From the NCBI GenBank assembly GCA_024704765.1, contig JAKMXF010000222.1:434001-498000 (forward strand): 64,000 bases of DNA, given 5' to 3'. The notes beneath the pieces were generated by a model, which was not told the DNA's origin, ran no database searches, and was given only the letters and a program-made list of their open reading frames with translations. Of the stretch, positions 37,701 through 45,636 are shown in pieces (positions within the stretch are counted from its first letter, which is position 1; every line of letters starts with the position of its first letter). This stretch comes from Oopsacas minuta (taxonomy: Eukaryota; Porifera; Hexactinellida; Lyssacinosida; Leucopsacidae). A program made the translations under genes and the position numbers.

Positions 37701-40700
37701 TAAGATTGTCTTTCGTACCAGTTCTCTCTTTCATGATGGATTTCCTTTGGTTTGTGTATACGGAGAACCAATACAGGTATACTATGATGAAATGGATAGT
37801 ATATATTGTATTGAGAGATTTGTATATATTAATCGCTAGTTATCTCATCAATAATGGATCGCCTAGAATGACGCTATCTGATGCAGAAGGGTATCGTTTA
37901 CAATTCGTGTATTTGACAGAATTGTCTTTCGCATTTATCTCCATTTTTGATTTTATACAGCTCGTATACTATTCAAGGAAATTTTATCTCCTTCTCAAAA
38001 GAAGGGAGAAAGAAATAAAATTATTTTATTTTGACAAGAAAGCTTATCTTGACAGTAAATTAATTCGGTTACACTTTAGTATTGCTACAGTCCTGGTTAT
38101 CATAGCCCTATTCTTCTTCACTTTTGGTTTTGCAGCGAACTTACCCTTGTCAATGAATAGTCTATATTTTCTATATCTTATGAATAATCCTGAAAAATAA
38201 CTCGTTTGCATAGGAATAACGATATTATTTTAAGTGGTAAGTTTGTCAATTGGCCCAAAAGGATACATGTAATAGTTTTAGGCAATAAACCGAATCCAAC
38301 ATACTAGCCTCAGCTTGCACAGTGGCGACGAACAAGGGTCACTCGATCAACCATTATTGTACCGATTTCTGTAGTCTTTATATAAATGTATCAAGAGGGT
38401 ATAGTAGTTGACTAGTATTAGCTATCCTGATTTTACCACATTTCAACGATTACAGCCTACGCTACTTTTACCAATTACCGTCAAACTAATTTCAATGTAT
38501 GTGTTTAGGTAAATGAACAAACATTAAACAAGAATATACCTCATCTGTGAATAACACGACATGTTTCTGTACATCACTTCTGAATGAGTAATTATCAATA
38601 ACATCGTTAATAGCCAGAAGACCATCTTCATCCCTTCCTGATTGAACAAATGAAAAAGCAGCTGCGAGTTCTGTAGGAGTACCGAATAGATTTGTATTTC
38701 CTCCTCCAATGTATTGAACCGTTGAATTTTCTTCGAATAAAGTCAGCCCGTATCTAATCAATAACATAACAAGACTAGTTTAAAGACATTGAGATATGTA
38801 TTGTAAAATAATCTGTATTTTAAATGCTATATACGTAGAACAAAAACCAGCAAGCCCATGTTCAGGTCACTAAAATAGGTTGAGATGAAATATGTATATA
38901 GCAACATAAGTTGCTCGTTAGAAATGCCATATCCAAATTTTAATAAATACCAGGGAATATAGAGTTGCTCCAACTGGGAGTCTGGGACAGAGATCGAACT
39001 CCAATAATGGGATGTGGTAAAACAATTGCTAACGAGAGTAAGGAGATAATATTTGTTAATTGTTCCCTGAAATACTGATCACTAATTAGTTATGACATAA
39101 TTGGATTGTTTTTAGTGTTTTATAAACTCAAATAATACGCAAGATTTGTGCAATTATGCAAGATATCTCAGAATACGAATAAGTAGTCATGATCATTATC
39201 TCAATCACCTGTTTACACATGATTCCCCATTGGTTGGAAGATTAGAAGCGAGATTAATAATGCTGGGATAATAATTATCCATAGAACCACTTCTATCAAC
39301 TATGAATATCATATCTACACAGTTGGAGAAAGATTGAGGATTGATGTCATCCCATATGATATAACTGCCATCATCTGTTCTATTCTCATATGTGTATGTA
39401 AGTCCTAGAGACAAAACCATTTGTAAAGAAATGAAAAGAATAACAGAAACAGATCGTCCGATTTAATTATTGCTATAAAGTATAGACCAGCAGCCAGAGG
39501 GTAAAATTGAGTTGTCGCATAAGGATGTTTCCTGATCTCTAGCATGTTCTTGATGTGGCTAGGGTATATTTTCCTGAGCGTTGCAGTTGCGATGGAAATT
39601 CAAATATTAATATGACCACTCAAATGTAAACGAACGGAATTAACACTGATTACGAAATCTACATGAAGATGACATTAATCATTAATTCATTATCTAAGGG
39701 AAAATTCCAAAATGGAATTTTCTAATTTTCTACAATCCTACATATTTACACATACTGAATTACGTTAAATTTACCAATAGCCAATATAACAACATAGCAT
39801 GAGATTATATATACGGTGGAACCTGTACAATCCGGAAAGCCTCCATAACCCGAAGATGTTTCAGATCTGATATAGCTTCTGATAATACAATTATATTTGT
39901 ATACAGTGCAACCTCGATTAACAGAACTCGTTTGGACTGGTCAAAAGTATACATAGTGGAATGGGACCTGGGACCAGGGGGCATATTCGGATAATCAAAG
40001 TCCTGAAAAACGAGGTCGCACTGTAATCCGAAACTATTTTCATGTCAAAGCGTGCATCAGATTATGCAAGTTCCACTGCATCAAACTCATATCTCACTTG
40101 TATTTCCAAGCGTAAATTAACAAATACATATGTGCTCCAGGCGATAGCATATGTGTACTGCAGTAGCCTTTGAATAATAGGTTGGATACACTGGTATCTA
40201 CATTTCCTAATAAGTAATATCTAATACTTACCCTCACATGTAGCATCCAAAAAGACAGCTAATGTAACAGCTTCCAATAGTAACTCTGGGCAGTAAGTAG
40301 AAGATTGGAAGTAATTAATGTCAAATACAGCTCCACCAGTACTCCATCCTAACTCATTATAACTCACATAGACATCTCTATCAATTACGGAGTATTGAGC
40401 ATCTTGTACAAGCTCTAGAGGATTGGTGCAATCAGTCTCGCTATAAAGACCAAATCCTATTCTGTTGTTGTATATGATCCCAATTAGACGTTCTTGTGAT
40501 AGCTCAGTTGTGTATTCAGCTCCATTGGATACTACACTGAGAGAAATATTATTCTTCAGTAGTAATAGAAGTGTATCTTCATAGTTGTATTGAGAAGAGG
40601 AAGTAGTTGTCTGTCTTGCCTATTGAATCAGAAAGGACACAATTACGTAGATATGATTATTATATAATTATCCCTATTTACAATATTGTATTTTTGTTTA

Positions 40701-42631
40701 CCTCATTAGTAAATAGCAAAATCCTCCTCATGACTCCATCCCTGAATTTATACTGCTCAATCACGTCATGTATTCCCATATATCCGTCTTGAATTCCGGC
40801 ACCTACCATACTTTCTATAAACTGATTCTGATATATAGCTGTTCGTAGCTCTTGAGCAGTGCCAAAGATTGATCCAGAACTCAGACTCACAACTTTAGTT
40901 CCTGTACTCAATCCATATAATGTTAGTCCGTATCTAAACGGATAATTTATTTGATTATTAGATAGTTATCAATTATAAATTATTCTATTGCTTGATGATC
41001 GTTTGCTGGTTCAGATTTTCTAACTTTACCAAAAATATCAAGAACTATTAAATTGAAACGCAATATTACTCTCAAGCATTGTGTTTAAATACCAATAATA
41101 CCATTAAAAATAATCAGCTGTTTATCAGCTATAAGTGTTTATTATTTCAAACTCCATATATTTACAGTATTTCCCTGAATAAGATCCGGTGAGTACAGTT
41201 TGTAGTTATGAGAGATAATTACACTTAATACAAATGCAAATACAGTTGTGTTTTTCTTTGCCTCCAAATGCATGGAAAAAATAGGTAAAATTCTGTGATT
41301 ATAATCTGTGCCGAAAGCTTAGTCTCTTAATTAAATTTATGCAAAATGGCATCAGTAATTGGAAAACAATATGTGTAATTTGGTTTCCCCTGCAGTGGTA
41401 CACGGGGAGTCTGTAGAACAAGTCATAGAATTAGCGGTCTTATCGGAGTAGATTAGTAATCCTAATCTGGCTAATAATAATACTGTAGTTATAGTAGTGA
41501 TAATTATAGCTGTGTGTAGCCACTTGACAAAAAATTAATTAATATAGTATGCTGTCGGCTCAGATTTTAATTTTAGATTTTTGCTCGCCACACTCACAGT
41601 TTATATGAATAAACGTATAAACGGATAATGACCAATTCTTGAAGTTTATCTAAAATGAATGCAAGAATTTCCAAATAACATTAAGGAATTGAATTGTATA
41701 AAATAATGCAGTGTTTACATTGTTATTCGTAAATCAGAATTGCCAATATTGAATAGACACTAGTAGAAGTGTAAACTATAGTATTCTTAATTTGATTAAT
41801 TTTCTGCATCTTATGGGTAAGGCCAGCGGTCCATTTCGATCATTTTGTGAAGCATAAGGAAAGATAAAAATTCTGGATTGCTGTTATCTAAAGAGTTTCT
41901 TGGTAAATTTAGCATGCAAATTGTCCAAATTCTATGAAAAATATTCGCTGCTAAATTATGTGTTTAAAAAGATAAAAACGTAACCTTCATTGCACACCCG
42001 ATAGTAATGTCCCATAGACCCTGAAAGTTTCAACACAAAAATACCCGGCGGCAAAATAACCAGATTTCGACTGTACAAACATTCATTAGATGACAGACAT
42101 ACCGATTATCACAATTGTTAATGATCGAATCTGGGAGTGAAGAAGTAAGATCCATTATTCTATTAACTTCAATGTTCAGAAGCTGAGGCATGCTAAGTAT
42201 GAGGACCAGATCTACACACTCTACCTGATCGAATTCATCACAAGAAATTGGATATTTTTCATAATATCCAAGTTCAAATTGTTGGAAAGGATAGTTTGGG
42301 GTTTCTACAGAAAAATATTACATACATACATACTAAATCAGTGTTATACTAATCGCTAAATGAATATACTATAGAACTCAGTTAATTAAGACGTACTCTC
42401 GGATAAGACGTACTTGTCTAAATTACCAAAATTGTACCCTATCTAATCCATTATAAATGATTCGGTTAATAGGTACTCGGATAAGACATACTCAATGATA
42501 AGTACAGTCATGTAGGAAATTTTTTATACAAGTGTAGTTGTATATTAGTATTACCAACCTGTGCTAGATTGAATTCCTCTGATCAGAATAACAACAAACA
42601 AACAATGAATAACACTTCTCACAAACATCAT
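11206..42631 (-). CDS. Giant adhesion GPCR: (vWA-vWA-Ig)x3, FN3x15, Ig, GAIN, 7TM
   Basis: About 44 exons thread in one direction with matching phases from a signal-peptide exon (ATG 42631) to a TGA at 11206-11208, giving roughly 4,300 residues. Order: signal peptide; three repeats of two von Willebrand A domains and one Ig; a divergent FN3 plus 14 FN3 repeats; one Ig; a helical GAIN region and GPS-like segment; seven helices; a tail of about 200 residues. By family knowledge this is an adhesion-class receptor whose large ectodomain binds matrix or cells. The ligand and G protein are unknown. vWA-rich adhesion GPCRs are unusual and I know no named orthologue. One exon near 30120-30179 does not thread cleanly. 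Two separate transcripts instead of one cannot be ruled out without RNA. Confidence 0.75.
12165..13480 (-). CDS. Receptor seven-helix domain
   Basis: Exon 13480-12967 carries the GPS end and helices 1-3; exon 12761-12165 carries helices 4-7. The CG/GTAAGT donor and TTTCTAG acceptor join as Gly-Asn-Asp in frame. The class-B2 disulfide pair is present: Cys in FLPCKM at the top of helix 3 and Cys in TKHCFP in the second outer loop. Helix 4 contains FAWVFPILFPA and helix 7 GIFFFVFIALRVKEV. This identifies a secretin/adhesion-type GPCR core. Confidence 0.85.
13240..15097 (-). CDS. Receptor Ig-4, GAIN domain and GPS-like segment
   Basis: Exon 15097-14526 encodes an I-set Ig (EQFICEATG, ILWYSNN, KEYICKAEND) running into a helical GAIN subdomain. 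Exons 14419-14147, 13699-13568 and the start of 13480-12967 complete the beta part. The GPS-like segment reads FLFDNLWIADGITT then LIIDHFTSFAVF. It keeps the Trp, the His-x-Thr cleavage tripeptide (H-F-T for the usual H-L-T or S) and the SFAVF strand. All four canonical GPS cysteines are absent. In adhesion GPCRs the GAIN domain cleaves itself here and exposes the tethered agonist TSFAVF. Cleavage without the disulfides is uncertain. Confidence 0.8.
13917..14082. mobile_element. Palindromic MITE, family with CATAGGC ends (copy 2, in receptor intron)
   Basis: Near-perfect 17-base inverted ends, CATAGGCTCAACTAGGG and its complement, enclose about 130 bases with a GACGTCAT core. It is homologous, in reverse, to 8703-8855. 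It lies in the intron between exons 14147 and 13699. The flanks share a CTAAA-like stretch, but an exact target copy is not clear. Confidence 0.75.
15236..25428 (-). CDS. Receptor FN3 array: 15 domains, one exon each
   Basis: One divergent FN3 (25428-25144) is followed by 14 FN3 exons of three types. Type A (315 bases, PSVNHQNGPIRNYTI): 24862-24548, 23432-23118, 22301-21987, 20473-20159, 17557-17243, 15550-15236. Type C (324 bases, PPPSFYQNGIITRY): 24373-24050, 22781-22458, 21596-21273, 19984-19661, 18865-18542, 17068-16745. Type B (324 bases, LQNGPIRNF): 17945-17622, 15935-15612. Protein order is A C A C A C A C C B A C B A. All are phase 1 to phase 1, so domain gain or loss keeps the frame. 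Near-identity within a type shows recent tandem duplication. The array is the spacer stalk of the ectodomain. Confidence 0.88.
16035..16145. mobile_element. Decayed pogo-like MITE
   Basis: The segment contains CCGGATAAAGCGAAC and ATTAACGAGGTTCGACC, the same end and interior phrases as the clearer copy at 60449-60604. It lies in a receptor intron. Confidence 0.4.
17069..17242 (-). repeat. Homogenised FN3-array intron (copy 1 of 3)
   Basis: This 174-base intron between a type A and a type C FN3 exon is almost the same, base for base, as the introns at 19985-20158 and 24374-24547. Shared intron sequence shows that A-intron-C blocks were copied as units or kept alike by gene conversion. Confidence 0.85.
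19160..19550 (+). repeat. Dispersed family of about 400 bases, copy
   Basis: It shares the phrases TTCACACTTTTG, TATTTTCAAGTTTCTCATAT, a TATGAATATGAAATAAAC stretch and a GC-rich tail with AAGTGTCGCGAGC and GCAAGTGAAGCG. The same order is found at 51430-51775, 34722-35135 and 59040-59455. No coding capacity; class unknown, SINE-like in behaviour. Confidence 0.6.
19985..20158 (-). repeat. Homogenised FN3-array intron (copy 2 of 3)
   Basis: Near-identical to 17069-17242 and 24374-24547; it joins FN3 exons 20473-20159 and 19984-19661. Confidence 0.85.
20790..20993. mobile_element. MITE with TACTTGCCAAC inverted ends
   Basis: ATACTTGCCAAC at the left and GTTGGCAAGTAT at the right are exact inverted repeats around about 180 bases with several GTCCCG phrases. 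TA at each edge suggests a TA target. A related pair of ends bounds 60313-60888. It lies in a receptor intron. Confidence 0.6.
23490..23735 (+). repeat. Dispersed family of about 400 bases, 3' part
   Basis: It carries TTTCGCATTTTCAAGATTCTC and a GC-rich tail with ACGAAGTGTTCG and AAGCGAAGCGCGCTCG, as in the other copies of this family. Confidence 0.5.
24374..24547 (-). repeat. Homogenised FN3-array intron (copy 3 of 3)
   Basis: Near-identical to 17069-17242 and 19985-20158; it joins FN3 exons 24862-24548 and 24373-24050. The A-to-C introns at 22782-23117 and 21597-21986 are different, with only traces of the same sequence in the former. Confidence 0.85.
25971..28890 (-). CDS. Receptor module 3: vWA-5, vWA-6, Ig-3
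   Basis: vWA-5 is 28890-28698, 28547-28319 and 28060-27673. vWA-6 is 27496-27293, 26987-26771 and 26701-26323. Ig-3 is 26213-25971. vWA-5 carries a full D-x-S-x-S metal site in FILDISTS; vWA-6 has DRTIT. Third-exon length in vWA-5 (388 bases) equals that of vWA-1, a sign that whole three-exon units were copied. Ig-3 has C and Y-x-C Ig cysteines (IECST and YSYICIAYN). This is the most compact of the three modules, about 2.9 kb against 8.3 kb for module 1. Confidence 0.75.
28097..28237. mobile_element. pogo-like MITE in receptor intron
   Basis: The ends are TACAGTGGAACCTAG and GAGAGTCTACTGTA, and the interior has AATTCGTATTAACTTTG. The TACAGTGGAACCTC...CTGTA layout is typical of short pogo/Tigger relatives with TA targets. 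Confidence 0.55.
29045..33804 (-). CDS. Receptor module 2: vWA-3, truncated vWA-4, Ig-2
   Basis: vWA-3 is 33804-33600, 33016-32776 and 32289-31881. vWA-4 is 31733-31538, a short 30747-30639, and about 30179-29818. Ig-2 is 29311-29045. The vWA-4 middle exon is only 109 bases, against 214-241 in the others. It starts YTAYSYSDGYDAIEFF and lacks the RYGLTLF strand and the following loop, yet its phase still joins the exon before it. Metal-site residues are degenerate in both (DINAY, DVSVL). In the third exon of vWA-4 I read a TGA at 30131-30133 in the frame used downstream, so a one-base shift or misreading near 30120 must be resolved. Confidence 0.62.
32440..32705 (-). repeat. Dispersed family of about 400 bases, reversed copy
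   Basis: In reverse complement it reads through a TTTGTTTGTCTG simple repeat, TTGTCAAGGAAAGGATTTA, then TTCACACTTTTGG and TTGTTGTTTTTATGAATAT, matching 34735-34980. Confidence 0.6.
33258..33325 (+). repeat. Short dispersed repeat (copy 1)
   Basis: GGTGCGGTATTC, CCACCATCTGTATTAACAG and GAGCGCCGAGCGC recur in the same order at 62296-62367. Both lie in the intron after the first exon of a vWA unit, but in opposite orientation to the host gene, so they are not shared by descent of the intron. Confidence 0.5.
34002..42304 (-). CDS. Receptor module 1: vWA-1, vWA-2, Ig-1
   Basis: Each vWA uses three exons. vWA-1 is 42304-42103, 40933-40702 and 40619-40232. vWA-2 is 39404-39209, 38753-38540 and 35859-35448. 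Ig-1 is 34274-34002. Within a vWA the middle exon begins RYGLT at phase 2 and ends at a T-N-E-V or T-D-E-V strand; the third starts in phase 0. vWA-2 keeps the metal site D-R-S-G-S in IFIVDRSGSMD; vWA-1 has lost it (LILSMPQ). The intron after the middle exon of vWA-2 (35860-38539) holds an opposite-strand gene. The intron after exon 1 of vWA-1 is long (40934-42102). Confidence 0.75.
34722..35135 (+). repeat. Dispersed family of about 400 bases, fullest copy
   Basis: Order: a TATTAAAGCTCAATCTCAAT head, a TGTC microsatellite, TTGTCAAGGAAAAGATTTAC, an AT-rich body, TTGTTGTTTTTATGAATATA, then a GC-rich tail with a perfect 7-base stem ACGAGCC-AAA-GGCTCGT near 35112-35128. The terminal hairpin recalls Helitron ends, but no CTRR terminus follows, so the class stays open. 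Confidence 0.65.
34750..34790 (+). repeat. TGTC microsatellite
   Basis: About ten TGTC units in a row, inside the dispersed repeat. Reversed and partly degenerate related tracts occur at 32650-32690. Confidence 0.85.
35147..35299. mobile_element. pogo-like MITE
   Basis: TATAGTGGAACCTCC at the left and GGAGGCTTAACTGTA at the right form inverted ends around text with CGGAGAAGCGGGG. It directly follows the dispersed repeat at 34722-35135. Confidence 0.5.
37324..38200 (+). pseudogene. Multi-pass membrane protein gene nested in a receptor intron, apparently frameshifted
   Basis: ATG 37324 opens a frame with one helix (LILTVIPLPFCLLTLVLLIY) and a basic loop. At 37530 coding continues one base out of phase through a second helix (ANFIILILIIEF...LLWAWIL) and then four or five more to a stop at 38198-38200. 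I found no GT-AG intron that repairs the frame near TGTGTG 37529-37534, so either one extra base is present or the sequence has an error there. The joined product would be about 290 residues with six or seven helices. I do not recognise the family; a divergent GPCR is possible. The gene lies entirely in the 35860-38539 intron of the minus-strand receptor, on the other strand. Confidence 0.6.
39814..40078. mobile_element. Outer pogo-like element interrupted by another
   Basis: The ends CGGTGGAACCTGTACAATCC and ATTATGCAAGTTCCACTG are inverted repeats after TA. The interior is split by the complete element at 39904-40023. Confidence 0.6.
39904..40023. mobile_element. Inner pogo-like MITE nested in an older relative
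   Basis: CAGTGCAACCTCGATTAAC and the inverted end ACGAGGTCGCACTG bound 120 bases, with TA on both sides (39902-39903 and 40024-40025). It sits inside the older element 39814-40078. Confidence 0.7.
41241..42075. mobile_element. Possible MITE pair with TACAGTCGAAAT ends
   Basis: The right end, inverted, reads TACAGTCGAAATCTGGTTAT, close to both ends of 48250-48663. The left end is weaker (TACAGTTGTG). It fills most of the long first intron of vWA-1. Whether it is one element or two fragments is unclear. Confidence 0.35.
42559..42631 (-). CDS. Signal-peptide exon of the receptor
   Basis: ATG at 42631-42629 opens MMFVRSVIH, then a hydrophobic run CLFVVILIRG ending near QSSTG: a clear signal peptide of about 22 residues. 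A second ATG follows at once. The exon ends AGCACAG/GTTGGT after one base of a codon, and the next exon (42304) enters in phase 1 and reads ETPNYPF. This fixes the start of the whole gene. Confidence 0.75.
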
Positions 42632-42688
42632 TTTAAGATGATAATGAGAACGTACTATAAGACAATAACTCTGAAGAAAATTATTTGT

Positions 42689-42698
42689 ATTTATATAT
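42689..42698 (-). promoter_or_regulatory. Possible TATA box of the receptor gene
   Basis: On the minus strand TATATAAAT lies about 60 bases before the ATG. The placement fits a core promoter, but the region is AT-rich, so chance is possible. A tandem repeat array begins about 100 bases further upstream. Confidence 0.3.
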
Positions 42699-42800
42699 GT
42701 TGCTAAAACTCGTCTAGAAAATCTACTAACTGTTATTTATAGTATTATATTTCATGTAAATTTGTTGGAATATGTAGATTAGATCTCCTTCAAGTAGATG

Positions 42801-43289
42801 TGCTTATGCTGAGATTACGTAATTACTAATTACATAATCTCCACATAAGCAAGGTTTCAGCGTTCAGACAATATTTGTATTCCAGTCATAGGGTTATTAT
42901 TATCACATATCAACGCAAAGGGAAGGGCGTTCATACCATCTCCTTCCTGTTCCCTGGGCTGATGTGCTTATGCGGAGATTACGTAATTACTAATTACATA
43001 ATCTCCACATAAGCAAGGTTTCAGCGTTCAGACAATATTTTGTATTCCAGTTATAGGGTTATTATTATCACATATCAATGCGAAGGGAAGGGCGTTCATA
43101 CCATCTCCTTCCTGTTCCCTGGGCTGATGTGCTTATGCAGAGATTACGTAATTACTAATTACATAATCTCCACATAAGCAAGGTTTCAGCGTTCAGACAA
43201 TATTTGTATTCCAGTTATAGGGTTATTATTATCTCATATCAATGCAAAGGGAAGGGCGTTCACACCCTCTCCTTCCTGTTCCCTGGGTT
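42801..43289. repeat. Three tandem 165-base units, each with a palindrome
   Basis: Units begin TGCTTATG at 42801, 42965 and 43130 and are nearly identical. Each opens with a long palindrome, GAGATTACGTAATTAC facing TAATTACATAATCTCC and bounded by CTTATG and CATAAG, followed by a GC-rich part ending CTTCCTGTTCCCTGGG. The array starts about 170 bases upstream of the receptor ATG, in its likely promoter region. TAATTA cores resemble homeodomain sites; a regulatory role is inference. Confidence 0.85.
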
Positions 43290-45259
43290 CTGCGCTTAAG
43301 ATTTTAGTATATGTATTAAATGACTAAAAGTAAATATTAGTCTAATACAACTATGAAATTACCATAAAATCAAAAGTAAGACACAAAATCAGAGCGTACG
43401 TAGTAAATATGTTATACTACAGGAAGTTGTATACAAATTTAACCTAAACCTTGGTAGACGTCGATATATTTTTCTCAGGAGAGTTTAAACTTTAAAGAAA
43501 AGTTTGGAGGGGGCTATATTGCAAAAGGGATGAACATAGGCATTCGATTTGGATAAATTTTGAACAAAGAGTCCTACCTAACATTTGTAAATAGTAATAA
43601 CATATGTAGGGACAGCGATAAGAAAATATGACGAAGTTAACGATTGCCAAAGGGGACTCCAAGAATAAACGTCCGATCATTAAAATCGTTGGAACAAAAT
43701 AAGCCATAATTTTCAAACCTGAGGTAATTGAAAGCTAATAATTCATAAGATATATAGGGTAAAGTTAGGTATATATTTAGTTAATCTGATATTTCCACGA
43801 GGGGATTATATCTAGGATTTGTCGATTTATTGCGGAAAGCAGGGCCGTCGAGGGGGATCACAATGGTCACAACTGTGACCGAGCCCGGTGTCAGCTTATA
43901 TTTATAACGAATTTTATATTATTATTTATCCCAACTATGCGTAATGTCGATGATTTGAATTGATTTTCCCGTAGCGGATAGAAGCTCTATATAGACTTAT
44001 TACTAGAGTGATGTGCTCTCAAAATTTGTATTACACTATATGGGATGGGTCTACAGAATGTATTAAAATTGATAGGGGGAGTCCGCGAGTCAATAGGTTG
44101 GGAATCGCTGGTTTGTATTTTGTTGTTAGTTTTGAACCCAATTACAGACATGTAGTTAGAAGATAGCCATAGTGATACGGACTGATACCCTAATTTACGG
44201 AACGGAATGGACAAGTTTTTCTTGGAGAAATATCAAATTTGTTGTTTGTTGCACTATCGGCCTTGTAAATCACAGGACATTCTCAGAACGGTTGTTGGTA
44301 TTCAATTTTTCAGATTGGTGGTAATCAATTATCTTAATTTTGTAGTGAAATCCTTAAAATATCTAGTAATACTTCTCATCCATGGTCATGATCTCATGAA
44401 CAAGTTTTCATCATTCGTATCGCGAATATTATATCAAAATTATATGGACGATTTTTCGGCTGATGAAAACAATCTGTTTGTAGGCTATTACCAAATAAAA
44501 GTAGATAACAACTATTGTTCTACAGTAAAACTACACTATTCTGTAATTTTTAAGGTCAAATGTGTGTCAAGTAACAAAGTTAAAGGTTCTCTAAGGATAA
44601 TTTGTCAGTTCCATGAATTAGGGAAGCCCTGTGTAACCGCGTTTTTGGGGGCCCATAAACGCGCTCACACTAGATCCCTATACCATAATATCACGAGTAT
44701 GCTGATTTTAATTTGGATGTCACAAAATTTTGGTGCCTGAAAAATTGTTCCTGGGAACCAAATTCAACGGAAAATGGTCCATAGGACCTAATTTTTGGGG
44801 ACCAATTTTCTAGTGACAGGCCTATGAGCATTTGAGGCGAGGAGCGATAGGAGCGTGCTCGGAATAACCCGTATAACCCCCTGTTGTGATCCGTAGCAAG
44901 CACAATTAAATTTTTCAGATTACATTTTAGTGTATATTTGCCAACCCTGCAAATAAGTCCGGTTACCGTTTCCTCCGTACTGTACCAACCAGAGTTTGAA
45001 TCTGGGTTCGGGGATTAAGTTCCATACCTGCCCACCTTTGTGAAATCAACCCCTGGACACTAGAAATTTTCTCGTATAATTCGGGTCGAGGTCAGGTTCG
45101 GAGCGGGTAGGTTCTGAAAAATGAACCCCAATTCCAATTCTCCTCTGCTAACCTAAATTTGTTTCGGTTAAAACTGATCAACCGGAACACTTCCTAGTGT
45201 CATCCGATGGTATGGCGGACCGTACCCCTTTTTGGAAGGATGTACCGGTGTAACAGCCT
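43290..45259. other. Gene-free stretch between the receptor promoter and DDX11
   Basis: The only long frame, plus strand 44207-44740 (177 codons), has no recognisable domain and is judged not to be a gene. Several short GC-richer patches occur near 43850 and 44750-44880. Nothing else is recognised. Confidence 0.4.
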
Positions 45260-45490
45260 AGATTAACCCCCTGGTATAAACCGGGCTAGCCCAGATTAAG
45301 CCCCGGGTTATTCTAGGCTAGCCTAAATTATAACCTCAAAAGGGGGTTAATCTGGGCTGGCGTAAATTAACCCCAGGTATAAACTGGGATAGCCCAGATT
45401 ACGCCCTCGAAAGGGGGTTAATCTAGGCTCAGAAGGTATAATCTGGACTAGCCCAGTTTAAACCCTGGGGTATAAACCAGTCTCTGAAAC
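45260..45490. repeat. Cluster of palindromic CTAGCC / GGTTAATC motifs
   Basis: The phrases GGCTAGCCCAGATTA, GGGGGTTAATCTGGGCT and GGTATAAACTGGG recur several times in both orientations, giving many overlapping inverted repeats. The stretch ends about 150 bases before the DDX11 start codon. It could be a decayed tandem palindromic transposon or satellite. Confidence 0.7.
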
Positions 45491-45636
45491 ACTTATCCTG
45501 TATGTCATGCTTCACGAACCCGTAAATCCTGGTTTTGTAACTTTGGCTCTAAATGCAGAGTTTGTATCCAATAGAATTTACAGCATTTTTGTGTTCTAAT
45601 TCTTTTAGCTATTATCTTTCCTCGATTTCTCTTCTG

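Noticed and set aside
42801-43289. CRISPR-like array
   Set aside because: Only three 165-base units with no variable spacers, in animal DNA.
44207-44740. 177-codon plus-strand frame
   Set aside because: No domain, no splice context and odd composition; it overlaps repeat-like text near its end. Judged a chance frame.
45553-45636. Upstream in-frame ATG for DDX11
   Set aside because: The 28 extra residues have no family counterpart, and the MANSTQ start matches the known N-terminus.
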